Assembly (NCBI GenBank): GCA_963778165.1
Contig: CAVZTE010000002.1
Span: 433,066-497,065, forward strand
DNA: 64,000 bases
From: Bog-756 sp963778165
GTDB lineage: Bacteria > Actinomycetota > Acidimicrobiia > Acidimicrobiales > RAAP-2
Direction: 5' to 3'
Shown: positions 1 through 8,856 of the stretch, one piece after another
How the letters are laid out: each line of letters opens with the position of its first letter
How positions within the stretch are numbered: the stretch's first letter is position 1
Notes under the pieces: generated by a model
What the model was told of the DNA's origin: nothing
Databases searched by the model: none
What the model saw: only the letters and a program-made list of their open reading frames with translations
Program-made: the position numbers and the translations under genes

Positions 1-839
1 CGGGCGATCTCCTGGGCCAGGGATCCCTTGACCTGGGCCAGTGTGGCCTCGGAGAGGGCGTTGGCGGCGCTGGGCCCGCTGGCGGGTCTGGTTCTCCTGG
101 CCCCGAGCTGGTTGGTCTCGTCCTGCTGCTCGGAGAGGAGCTTGGTGCGGGTGACGGACAGCTTCTCTGGCCGGCCTGGATCTTGGCTCACATCGGGGCG
201 CACGTCCCGGCGCCCAGCTTCTGGTACAGGTCGCGGATCTGGGTCCCGTTGGTGGGAGCCGAGAAGAGCTGGGCCAGGCCGAGCCGAGGAGGAGTCGTTG
301 ATGTAGGCCTGGACGGCGTCGTGGCGGAGGTGGGCGCGCTCGGTGACCAGCTGTCCTTGAGGGCGGTCGAGGGAGGACTGGGTGGCCTGCAGGCCGGACG
401 GGTGCTGTCAGGTTGACCACCGACTGGTTGTACTGCTCGTCGGCCCGGTCGAGGGTGTTCTGCTCCTGTGGAGATCTGGGCCTCGAGCTTGGCCACCTGG
501 GCCTCGGCCGCATTGATCTGTGACTGGGCGGTTGAAGTCGGTCGTCGTGGTCGCCTTCGGGCTCGCCGATCCCGACCCGGCAGCACCGGCCACTCCCGGA
601 CCCAGCGGCCCGAGGGTCAGCCCCATGCCGGTGAGGGAGCACACCACACTGACGGCGGCACACACGCCCACCCCGGCTCGGACCCGGGGACCGCCCCCGT
701 GGCTCCGCCGACTGCGTACGCCACGCCAGCCCGGACGAGCGGCCGCGGCCCCTCGTTCGGAGTTCACCTGGTTGATGCTCTGGCCGGACCTTTGACGACC
801 TGTGGATCGCCGGGCCCCGACAGAAGCCACTTTTGACAC
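1..839 (-). CDS. Secreted coiled-coil protein, N-terminal part (cell-wall hydrolase-like), frameshifted and cut by window edge
   Basis: Reading leftward from a GTG at 839 with a GGGAGA ribosome site 8 bases upstream gives a basic N-terminus and a hydrophobic stretch (VGVCAAVSVVCSLTGMG) ending in an Ala-rich cleavage region, so a signal peptide is likely. A Thr-rich linker and long helical heptads follow (SQINAAEAQVAKLEAQI, then EQNTLDRADEQYNQSVVN, then SVTRTKLLSEQQDET and LSEATLAQVKGSLAQEIA). At least four frame changes are needed to follow them. This layout matches the coiled-coil N-terminus of actinobacterial NlpC/P60 or M23 peptidoglycan hydrolases, but the catalytic domain would lie beyond base 1 and is not seen. 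The function is therefore inferred from architecture only. Confidence 0.6.
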
Positions 840-1066
840 GTTTTTACTCTCCCTGCCCAGAGGTCGAAACGGGTGAATAGTGCTGCTCACCCCGGTTGTT
901 GCAGCCACGTAGTGCACGGACCATGGCCTGGGCCTAGGTTCCCGGTAGGGCTGGGTGGGAACGGGGCCAACGCATGCCGGACGTCTGACTCGCTAAGTTG
1001 CCACTGAGTCATCGGCACTCGGGCCGGCTAACTGAAGCTGGACGGCGTACGACGGGAGGGCAAGCG

Positions 1067-2811
1067 ATGGACGGGGTGGTCGAGGTCCGGGGCGGCCGGA
1101 TCCGGGGTGTCCAGCGGCAGGGGTACTGGTCCTTCTCCGGCGTTCCGTATGCCGGCTCTCCCGGCGGGGTGGGGGCCGCTGGCGGCCGCCCGGCCCGGCC
1201 GACGGCGTGGACGGGCGTCCGGGAGTGCGACCGGTTCGGACCCATCGCCCCCCAGATCGCCGGGCTGATCGAGCTCTCGCTCGGCGGCGAGCCCGACGAG
1301 CACGCCGGAGGACTGCCTGACCCTCAACGTCTGGACGCCGGCGCCCGACGGGAGCCGGCGGCCGGTGATGGTCTGGGTCCATGGCGGCTCGTTCGTCTCG
1401 GGCTCCGGGGCCGGGCAGCCTCTACCGAGGTGGCATGTTGTCACGCCAGGGCGACGTCGTGGTAGTCACCCTCAACTACCGGCTGGGCATCCTCGGGTTC
1501 CTGGCCCACCCGGCGCTCGGGGAGCCGGGACAGACCTGGTTGGACGGTCAGGAGTGGTCCGGATTCGGGAACTGGGGCCTGGCCGACCAGGTGGCGGCGC
1601 TGCACTGGGTGCGGGACCACATCGCCGAATTCGGCGGGGACCCCGGCAACGTCACCCTCTTCGGCGAGTCGGCCGGCGGGATGAGCGTCTCGGCGCTGTT
1701 GGGAGTGCCGGCCGCCCGGGGCCTCTTCCACCGGGCCATCGTGGAGAGCGGCCCGCCCTACACCTACACCGCCGACCGGGGCGCGGCCCGGGCCGAGCAG
1801 GTGGCCGCCCACCTCGGCGTCCCGATGAGCGAGGGAGGCACTGGAGCAGGTGCCCGCCGGCGACTCTGGTGTTGGGGCCGCCGCGGAGATCGGGATGGAT
1901 GTGGCGGCCAAGGACGACCCGGCGTTGCTGATGATGCCGGTGATCGACGGCGGCCTGCTCCCGTCTGCCCCGGAGGCGGCGGTGGCCGGCGGGTCGGCGG
2001 CCGACGTGCCGCTGCTGATCGGGACCACCCGGGACGAGTCGGCTTTCTTCACCGTCGGGAATACGGCACTGAGCGCGCTGGACGATGAGGGGTTGCGGAG
2101 GTGGGTCGGGCGGCTGGTGCCCGAGGGGTTGTCGGATGGGTCCAACTCCAGTGGGTCGGCTGCCTCGAGTGGGTCTTCTGCCTCCAGTGGGTCGGCTGCC
2201 TCCAACGGGTCGGCCGTCTCCAACGGGTCCTCTGCCTCCAACGGGTTCGGCGGCAGGCTGGTGGGCGCCCCGGGCGGGCCGGCCGACAAACTGGGCGACG
2301 AGTTGATCGCCTCGGTGCAGGAGGCGCGGGCCACGCGGGGCGAGTCGGTCGAGCCCCGTGACCTGTGGGTGGCCATCGCCACCGAGTACGTGTTCCGATT
2401 GCCGAGCGATCCGCCTGGCCGACGCCCACGCCGCGGCGGCGGGGCCGGGCGTTGGGACCTACAACTACCTGTTCACCTGGGAGTCGCCGGCCTTCGGCGG
2501 GGTCCTCGGGTCGTGCCACGCCCTGGAGATCCCGTTCGTCTTCGGGACCGTCCACAACCCGGCGGTGCAGACCTTCTCCGGCGGGGGAGAGGACGCCCTG
2601 GCTTTGTCGTCGCTCATGCGCCGGTGCCTGGACCGAGTTCGCCCGAACCGGGTCGCCCGGGGCGTGGCCCGGGTGGGACCGATCGACCGTCCCACCAAGG
2701 TGCTCGGGCCGTGGCCCGGGAGCGGGGGACTCGAGCATCTCGTCGGATCGGCCGAGGGACGAGGAGCTCGAAGCCATGGCGGCCCTGGTCGCCGCCCGGG
2801 TGGCTCTCTGA
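1067..2811 (+). CDS. Type B carboxylesterase (para-nitrobenzyl esterase-like), several frameshifts
   Basis: Alpha/beta-hydrolase of the carboxylesterase type B family, hydrolysing ester bonds of unknown substrates. The ATG at 1067 follows a GGGAGGG site. Visible family landmarks are RGGRIRGVQ and FSGVPYA near the start, the oxyanion segment VWVHGGSF (about 1368), NYRLGILGFL, the nucleophile elbow FGESAGGMS (about 1663-1690), GTTRDESAFF carrying a probable acidic triad residue, and a His in SCHALEIPFVFG near 2520. About six frame changes (near 1300, 1415, 1845, 2410 and 2630, and one earlier) interrupt it. An unusual Ser/Gly/Ala/Asn-rich insert made of imperfect six-codon repeats lies at about 2140-2250. 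No signal peptide is seen, so a cytoplasmic location is likely. Confidence 0.85.
2139..2250 (+). repeat. Short tandem repeat inside the carboxylesterase encoding a Ser/Gly-rich linker
   Basis: Imperfect copies of an 18-base unit close to TGGGTCGGCTGCCTCCAA are arrayed head to tail and encode variants of SSGSAA / SNGSAV. The array falls between the catalytic acid region and the His-bearing C-terminal part, and is not part of the family core. It probably makes a flexible loop and may vary in copy number. Confidence 0.8.
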
Positions 2812-3019
2812 GCCCTTGGTCCTGAACCTTTCGTCCTGAACCCTGCGTCGGCTGACCTGCGTCGGCCGGCCTGATCCTTTCGACCGGCAGCATGAAGCGT
2901 GCCGTTCCGGTCGATTCGATCCTCGACGACCGTCGTGACCCACTCAACGGAGCGGCGGCGGAGTCGGCCACCACCTATGGTTTGCCCTGGTACCTGGTAC
3001 CTGGCATCTGGACCACAAC

Positions 3020-3093
3020 GGGGACGTAGCCCAATCGGCAGAGGCAGGGCGCTTAAACCGCCTCCAGTGAGGGTTCGAGTCCCTCCGTCCCCA
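3020..3093 (+). tRNA. tRNA with UAA anticodon (Leu by anticodon) but short variable arm
   Basis: A complete cloverleaf can be drawn. The acceptor stem 3020-3026 pairs perfectly with 3086-3092. The D arm starts at 3029 and its loop contains GGCAGA. The anticodon stem 3047-3051/3059-3063 encloses the loop CTTAAAC, putting TAA at 3054-3056. The T arm is 3069-3073/3081-3085 with loop TTCGAGT, and the discriminator is A3093; CCA is not encoded. A UAA anticodon reads UUA (Leu), and the D-loop and A73 are leucine-like. However, the variable region is only five bases (3064-3068), whereas bacterial tRNA-Leu normally has a long class II arm. The D stem also has a weak C-A fourth pair. Amino-acid identity is uncertain. 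Confidence 0.85.
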
Positions 3094-3185
3094 CGAAAAT
3101 TTCGTCGGACTGCTTTGCGATTCTTCGGCGGAGCTGAGCCTCGAGCCGAGGCACAACGGCGATCCCAAATAAAGGGGCTGGCCGG

Positions 3186-3953
3186 TCAGAGGGTGGTCAG
3201 AACGACCGGGCCGTCCTCGGTAATGGCGATGGTGTGTTCGCTGTGGGCGGCCCGGGCCCCGCTGGCAGTGCGAAGGGTCCATCCATCGGGATCGGTCACG
3301 TACTCATCGGTGCCGTCGGAGATCAGCATGGGTTCGATGGCGATGACCAGGCCCGGCCGGAGTCGGTAGCCCCGACCCGTTCGGCCTTCGTTCGGCACGA
3401 ATGGGTCCTCGTGCATGGCCCGCCCGACCCCGTGACCCCCGTGGTTTTCGAGGAGGCCGTAGCCGGACTTCCGGGCCGGGCCTCCGATGGCGTTCCCCAG
3501 ATCGCCGAGTTGGTTTCCCTGCAGCGCCGCGGCGATACCTCGCTCCAAGGCCGCGTCGGTGGCTGCGATCAGGTCGGTGTCGCCCGGGCGTGGTGTGCCC
3601 ACGATGAAACTGATGGCGGCGTCGCCGCACCAGCCTTGGACGAACGCCCCGCAGTCGATGCTCACCAGGTCGCCGTCGGCCAAGCGGGTCCGATCCGGCA
3701 CCCCGTGGACCACAGCGTCGTTGACGCTGGCACAGATGACGCCGGGGTAGGGGGTCGGTGCCCAGGACGGGTGGTAGCCCAAGAAGGCCGGCGTGGCCCC
3801 AGCCCCGTTGATGACCTTGGCTGCCACCTGATCCAGTTCGGCCAATGTGACTCCGACCGCAGCCCGCTCGCGAACAGCGGCCAGGGCCTCGGCCACCACT
3901 CGACCGGCCTCGCGCAGCACTCCGATCTCTCTTGACGTCTTGAGCTCGATCAC
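3186..3953 (-). CDS. map: Methionine aminopeptidase type I
   Basis: Removes the initiator methionine from nascent proteins in the cytoplasm. The 255-residue product is full length for a bacterial type I enzyme without an N-terminal extension. The dinuclear metal ligands are all present: Asp100 (SIDCGAF), Asp111 (CGDAAI), His174 (GHGVG), Glu207 (IAIEPM) and Glu239 (HSEHT), with substrate-contacting His83 (VVHGVP). The start is GTG, preceded by GAGGAG about 11 bases upstream. The gene is uninterrupted, unlike many neighbours. It stands alone, divergent from a small XRE regulator and downstream of nothing obviously co-transcribed, and is not in the usual secY-adk-map context, so it may be a second map copy. 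Confidence 0.97.
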   Translation of the reverse strand: MIELKTSREIGVLREAGRVVAEALAAVRERAAVGVTLAELDQVAAKVINGAGATPAFLGYHPSWAPTPYPGVICASVNDAVVHGVPDRTRLADGDLVSIDCGAFVQGWCGDAAISFIVGTPRPGDTDLIAATDAALERGIAAALQGNQLGDLGNAIGGPARKSGYGLLENHGGHGVGRAMHEDPFVPNEGRTGRGYRLRPGLVIAIEPMLISDGTDEYVTDPDGWTLRTASGARAAHSEHTIAITEDGPVVLTTL

Positions 3954-3980
3954 GTTTCTGGTTGCTCCTCGGTATCCGGC

Positions 3981-4010
3981 TTGCTCGAATGATCATACCG
4001 GTATTACTAT
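3981..4010 (+). promoter_or_regulatory. Promoter for leaderless XRE gene
   Basis: TTGCTC (3981-3986), an 18-base spacer and TACTAT (4005-4010) resemble a sigma-70 type promoter. The GTG start of the downstream gene is only six bases after the -10 box and no ribosome site is visible, so transcription would begin at or next to the start codon. Position and spacing are seen; activity is inferred. Confidence 0.55.
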
Positions 4011-4016
4011 TCGAGC

Positions 4017-4289
4017 GTGGTCCGAGACCCGTTGAAGCCGTGGGAGATCGAACGCGGCCGGCAACTCGGCTCCATCCTGCGGCAGGCGCGTGGACCGGCA
4101 AGCCTCGGCCACGTGGCACTCGCCGCCGGTATCTCGGTCGAGACCCTCCGCAAGATCGAGACCGGAAGAATCCCGACCCCAGCGTTCTTCACCGTCGTGG
4201 CCTTGGCCCGGGTCCTCGACCTCTCCCTCGACGATCTCTCGGTCGACGTCATCTCCGAACGGGCGAGCACGGGCACCAGGGCCTCGTAG
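4017..4289 (+). CDS. Small XRE-family helix-turn-helix regulator
   Basis: A 90-residue protein consisting almost wholly of a Cro/C1-type DNA-binding domain. Residues 16-70 include RQLGSILRQARG, then the helix-turn-helix ASLGHVALAAGISVETLRKI followed by ETGRIPTPAFFTVVALARVL. No effector domain follows. It is divergent from map, whose start is 63 bases away, and shares the intervening region. It begins with GTG and lacks a Shine-Dalgarno sequence, consistent with a leaderless mRNA. It probably autoregulates and could affect map; targets are unknown. Confidence 0.85.
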   Translation: MVRDPLKPWEIERGRQLGSILRQARGPASLGHVALAAGISVETLRKIETGRIPTPAFFTVVALARVLDLSLDDLSVDVISERASTGTRAS

Positions 4290-4504
4290 AGAATCAGCCC
4301 CCTTGACATCACTCTTCGTGGCTGTACCAGGCGCGGGCCAAAGCTATCGACGCCCAGATGGTCGAAGCAATCGAGGACACGCAATAAGGAAAGATCGGAA
4401 AACGCCAGTGGGTTCTCTGTTGGGACCTACAACTGGCGGTTGAAGCCTCGGCCGGAAGGCTCGTCAGCGAACGGCTCGCCTCTACGAACTGAATGTGTGA
4501 ATGC

Positions 4505-5748
4505 CTATGCCAGCTCCTGGCGGCGGCGGGTCAGGTAGGCGGTTTCGGCGGTGTTGCCGGCCAGTTCGATGGCCCTGTCGTACGCCGCCCGCGACTCCCG
4601 ATTGCGGCTCAGCCGGCGCAGCAGGTCGGCCCGGGTGGCATGGAACGGGTGATAGTCGGCCAGCTCGTCCTCGAGAGGGTCGACGATGGCCAGCGCCACC
4701 TCGGGGCCGTCGAGCTCGGCCACCGCGATGGCCCGGTTGAGGGCGCACGATCGGTGAGGGGTCGATGCGGGCCAGTTGGTCGTAGAGGGCGACGACCTGG
4801 GACCAGTCGGTGTCGCCTGCCCGGCGGGCCGAGGTATGCACGGCATTGATCGCCGCCAGGATCTGGTAGCGACCCGGAGCCACCCCGGTGGCCAGGCGCT
4901 GGCGAACCAGCTGATGACCTTCGGCGATGAGTGCCGCGTCCCAGGCCCCTCGGTCCTGCTGGTCCAGCGTGACCAGTTCGCCGTCCGCCGAGACCCGGGC
5001 CGTGCGGCGGGACTCCGTGAGCAGCATCAGGGCCAGCAACCCGACTACCTCACCGTCCTCTGGCATGAGGGCACGGATCAGTCGGGTGAGCCGGATGGCC
5101 TCAGCGGTGAGATCCTGACGTACCGGATCGGTGTGGGGGCCGGTGGCCAGGTAGCCCTCGTTGAAGACGAGGTAGAGAACGGCGAGTACGCCGGAGACCC
5201 GTCCTGGGAGATCCTCTGCGGCCGGTACCCGGTAGGGGATGCGCGCCGTTTTGATCTTGGCCTTGGCCCGGGTGATCCGTTGACCCATGGCGGTCTCCTG
5301 TACCAGGAAGGCCCGGGCGATCTCCGGCACGGTCAGACCACCGACCATCCGCAGCGTCAGCGCCACCCGGGTCTCGATCGAAAGCGCCGGGTGACAGCAG
5401 GTGAAGATCAGCCGGAGTCGCTCGTCGTCGATGGCTCCTTCGTCCGGCGAATCAGGCGGGCTCTCGTCCTCGTGCCACATCTGAGCTTCCAAGTGCTTTC
5501 GCCGATCGCTTGTTCTCACGCCGGATCCGATCGATGGCCTTCCGGTTGGCGGTCGTGGTCAGCCAGGCGCCGGGATTGGGCGGGACGCCGTCGGCCGGCC
5601 AGCGGGCGACCGCCGCGGCGAAGGCCTCGGCCGCCGACTCTTCGGCGATGTCGAGGTCGCCGAACCGTCTGGCCAGGGAGGCGACCACCCTGGCCCACTC
5701 GTCGTGGAGGGCCTGGGTGATCGCCGCTCGCGCGTCGTCTGCGCTCAC
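4505..5748 (-). CDS. ECF42-type RNA polymerase sigma factor with C-terminal TPR-like extension
   Basis: Extracytoplasmic-function sigma factor. Region 2 is at the N-terminus (DLDIAEESAAEAFAAAVARW, then GAWLTTTANRKAIDRIRR). Region 4 contains LTLRMVGGLTVPEIARAFLV and ITRAKAKI. A long helical C-terminal half follows (IAVAELDGPEVALAIVDPL, DRAIELAGNTAETAYL), which in this group (ECF42, DUF6596) is a TPR-like regulatory extension replacing an anti-sigma factor. It starts with GTG at 5748, overlapping the stop of the DGPF gene by four bases, so the two are translationally coupled. Frameshifts lie near 5500 and 4770. The pairing with a DGPF/YCII gene is the hallmark of ECF42. Confidence 0.88.
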
Positions 5749-6075
5749 TCAGCCAGCAGCGGCCGGACCTCGACCTTGCGATTGCAGTGCCTCGATCCCT
5801 CGGTGGCGAGCTTGATGGCCACGTCGAGGTCGGGCGCCTCGATGATCCAGAAGCCCGGCCATGTACTCCTTCGACTCCAGGAACGGCCCGTCGGTGAGCA
5901 CCGGCTCCTCGCCTCTGTTGTCGATGACGGTGGCCGTGTCGTGGAACCCGAGGCCGGCGGCGAAGACCCAATGGCCATCGGCTTGGAGCCGATCGTTGAA
6001 GACGTCGATGGCGGCCATCTCGCTCGGGGTGGCGAGCTCGGCTGAGTCGTGGATCACGGAAAACAGGTACTGCAT
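5745..6075 (-). CDS. DGPF-domain (YCII-related) protein, partner of ECF42 sigma factor
   Basis: A short protein of about 110 residues starting at ATG 6075 behind AGGAGA. It shows the family signature LTDGPFLESKEYMAG followed, after one frame change near 5860, by FWIIEAPDLDVAIKLA and ending in EVRPLLAE. YCII-related DGPF proteins are small ferredoxin-like-fold proteins. Their biochemical role in ECF42 operons is unresolved, but they are consistently co-transcribed with, and are targets of, the sigma factor. The four-base overlap with the sigma gene indicates an operon. Confidence 0.88.
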
Positions 6076-6258
6076 CTTCGGATCATCTCCTGTGTTGGTC
6101 GCCGCCCCACGTAGGTGGCCGTTCACACCTGCTACGAACAGCTCAGCCTCATTCGACACCATCCTCACACTGTTTCTTCCAAAGATCGGCGGTCGAACCC
6201 AGACGATCGTCTTCGTCGGCCGCAGGATCAGCCGATCGACGCGAGCCTCCTCGACAGG

Positions 6259-7893
6259 TCAGCTCCCCGGTGGCCCCCGACGCCGCCCCTTGCCCCCGGT
6301 GGTCGGCCGTTTGGTCCGCTTCCTGCGGGCCGGGGGTGGTTGGGGACGGGCCGGGGGGTCGAATCGCCAGTGGCCGGTTCCCCCCGAGAGCACGAAGCGC
6401 TGGTAGGTGCGCTGGTAGTGGTGGAAGTGACAGAGCCGGGCCAGATTGTCCAGGCTGACCTGGCCCCCGTCCTTGTAGTCGGTCTTCCAGTGGTCGAACT
6501 CGAGGCCCTTGCGCACATCGCAGCCCGGCACCACACAGGTCTGGTCCCGTTCGCACAGGGCCACCTTCAGGGCCCAGGGGATGGAGCGTCCCATCCGACA
6601 GATGGTGGTCACGTCCACCCCGTCGGTGATGACCAGGTAGCAGAGGGCCTCCCCCAGCAGCGCTTGGGCCCGGGACAACGGGATCGGTCCGACCCCGGGG
6701 ATCTCACAGATCTCCCCCGGGCCGAGCGAGCCCCGGCGCAGGGCCTCCAGGTCCGCCCGCACCAGCACCGTGGTGGAGGGGGGTCGGGAACTCGGCCCGG
6801 TGCCGTTCGCCTGCATCCTCGATGGACCCGATCAGGTCCTCGGGGTCGGTGGACCCAGGGCTTGCGCCAGGGCCGGCCCGGTCGTCGGAGCCGTTGGCGT
6901 GTTCGGTGCCGGGCCAGCCGGCCCCCGCCAGGGAGCCGAACAGGTCGGCCTGAGGGTGGGGTCCGTTCCGTCTGGACCCGGTGGATGGAGCAGACCCGCT
7001 GGACGTGGTGGTCCCGCTGGATGTGGAGGTGGGGATCCGCACCCGGTGGACGTGGAGGTCCCACCGGTTGTGGAGGACCCGCCCGAGGTGTTCCTGGTCC
7101 GGGCCGGGATGCCCGTCCCGGTGACCAGGGCCACCAGGGCATCGGCGGCGTAGGCCTCGCTGGGCTGGTGGTTGTCGTCTCTGCGGGCCTGGTGGAAGAA
7201 GCGGTCGGTCACCGGCCCGAGGGAGGCCAGCAACCGGGCCCCGGCCTCGGGGGTGAACAGGCCGTCCAGTCGGAAGGCCCCCTCCTGGTCGGTCCAGGTC
7301 CGGAGCCTTCTGGCCTGGTGGATGGCCTCGGCCGCCCGCTCGGCCTGTTCGGCTGAGCGTCCGTCCTGGCGGGCCTTCAGACAACGGTCTTTGAGTTGGC
7401 GACGGGTGTCGTGCTGGGCCCCGTTGACCAGGTCGTGCTCCTGGTCGGGGTTGGCCTTGGCCGCACCCGAGATCAGGGAGGCCTGGGCCCCGGACAGCTT
7501 CCCGGCCCGGAAGGCCTCTTCCACCTCGGGTTGGGAGGCCAGGGCCTCGCCCAACTTCAACTGGTCGATGGCCTCGCTCAACCCCGCCCCGGTCTGGGCG
7601 GCGAACCACTCGGCCGGGGAACGGTGCCCGGTGCGCAGATGGGGATGGGACTCGGCCGCCCGGGCGGCGGCCAGGGTCTTGCCCGCCCTCCCCAGGCGCT
7701 CCACCCGGTCGAAGGCGGAAAGCAGCAGGACAGAGTCCTCGGGCCCGTAGCGACCGGGCTCGAAGTCGGCCACAAAGGTGGCGAGATCGTCCACCGCGGC
7801 GAAGAACGAGGCGGCCTCCCCGGAGCCGGCTACCTGACCGGAGCCGGCGCTGTCGTTCTTCTGTTTGGTCGTTGTGGCGGTGGAACCCGTCAT
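6259..7893 (-). CDS. DUF222 / HNH endonuclease (13E12 repeat family)
   Basis: Actinobacterial protein with an N-terminal DUF222 helical domain (for example SHPHLRTGHRSPAEWFAAQT, then LSGAQASLISGAA) and a C-terminal HNH nuclease motif (CVVPGCDVRKGLEFDHW followed by LDNLARLCHFHH). The conserved Cys pair and the H...N...H residues are present. The tail is Pro/Arg-rich. It starts at ATG 7893. Two frame changes, near 7085 and 6835, interrupt a low-complexity Ser/Thr/Gly-Pro linker between the domains, so its length is uncertain. Such genes are multicopy in Actinobacteria; a role in mobile-element or DNA processing is presumed but not established. Confidence 0.88.
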
Positions 7894-8035
7894 GGACACC
7901 AGTGTTCCAGGAGGGTGTGACAACGACGACCCGATCGGATCCCGAAGACCTCGTTGCCAGCGACTGCCCGAGACATGGACCGATATCCTCAACAGTCACG
8001 ATCCCCTCTCGACAGGCACCCAACCCGCACGCCTC

Positions 8036-8120
8036 ACCCAAACGACGGACCGAACGACGCACCCAAACGACGCACCCAAACGATGCACCCAAACGACGCA
8101 CCCAAACGATGCACCCAAAC
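8036..8120 (+). repeat. 13-bp tandem repeat in the leader of the DinB-like gene
   Basis: About six and a half copies of ACCCAAACGAYGC run head to tail. The first two are imperfect; the rest alternate C and T at one position. The array ends directly before AGGAGG (8121-8126), the ribosome site of the gene at 8134. It is not inside a convincing coding region. Copy-number change could alter leader length or expression. Confidence 0.9.
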
Positions 8121-8133
8121 AGGAGGCCACTCC

Positions 8134-8652
8134 ATGGTTGACTCACTCGAAGACCCGCGCCGGGTGGACCCGCCCTTCGTAGCGGACGAGCGCCACATGC
8201 TCGAAGCGTGGCTGGAGTTCCACCGCATCACTCTGTTGATGAAGTGCGAGGGCCTGGACGACGCCGGTCGCAAGAGCCGGCCCATCGCCACCTCGAAGCT
8301 GTCCTTGCACGGCCTGGTCCGACACATGGCCGAGGTGGAGCGGAACTGGTTCCAGCGGGTGCTGCTGGAGTCAAAGGACGCCGGGCCCATCTGGTTCGAT
8401 CCCGCCATCGACGACAGCGAGCTCGAGCCGCTCGACGAGGCGGACTGGGACGACGACCTGGCCGCGTGGGAGGCGGAATGCGAGGCCGGCCGCCTGGCTG
8501 CGGCGGGTAAGGACCTGGACTACACCGGCGTCCGCCGGGGAAAGCCCTGCTCATTGCGCTGGATCTACAACCACATGATCGAGGAGTACGCCCGCCACAA
8601 CGGCCACGCCGACCTCATCCGCGAGCTGGTGGACGGGCAAATCGGCGACTGA
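8134..8652 (+). CDS. DinB-like (DUF664) family protein
   Basis: A 172-residue four-helix-bundle protein. The segment LSLHGLVRHMAEVERNWF carries the conserved first His, and WIYNHMIEEYARHNGHADLI carries the two late His residues that form the DinB metal site. DUF664 members include putative mycothiol- or bacillithiol-dependent transferases and damage-inducible proteins, so an S-transferase role with mycothiol is possible but unproven. The ATG at 8134 has a strong AGGAGG site 7 bases upstream. The gene is intact and appears monocistronic. Confidence 0.88.
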   Translation: MVDSLEDPRRVDPPFVADERHMLEAWLEFHRITLLMKCEGLDDAGRKSRPIATSKLSLHGLVRHMAEVERNWFQRVLLESKDAGPIWFDPAIDDSELEPLDEADWDDDLAAWEAECEAGRLAAAGKDLDYTGVRRGKPCSLRWIYNHMIEEYARHNGHADLIRELVDGQIGD

Positions 8653-8856
8653 GCGAGAGACGGGTTCTCTGGCTCGGCCCCGGCCCGACCCGGCCCCGGG
8701 TGGAACCCGACCCGGCCGGACCGAGAAGACAGAGGCGAACCGCCCCCGGATGGCATGCTCAAAGGGCCCGAACCCGAGGCAGCCCAAAGGACCCGACGAG
8801 ACCCGAGGACCCGAGGACACACCGCACCCCGACTCAACCAACGAAGGAGCAACGGC

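Noticed and set aside
840..1000. Possible c-di-AMP (ydaO-type) riboswitch before the secreted coiled-coil gene
   Set aside because: Such riboswitches often precede cell-wall hydrolases and a GGGTGA...TCACCC stem is present, but the other conserved ydaO elements could not be found in order on the minus strand.
8036..8120. CRISPR-like array
   Set aside because: The units are 13 bp, contiguous and without spacers, so this is a tandem repeat.
6704..8146. Long minus-strand open frame of about 480 codons
   Set aside because: It is the wrong frame of the DUF222/HNH gene plus the reverse complement of the 13-bp repeat, giving artificial VWVRRLGASFG repeats. Only a small middle portion, needed to bridge two frame changes, may be genuine.
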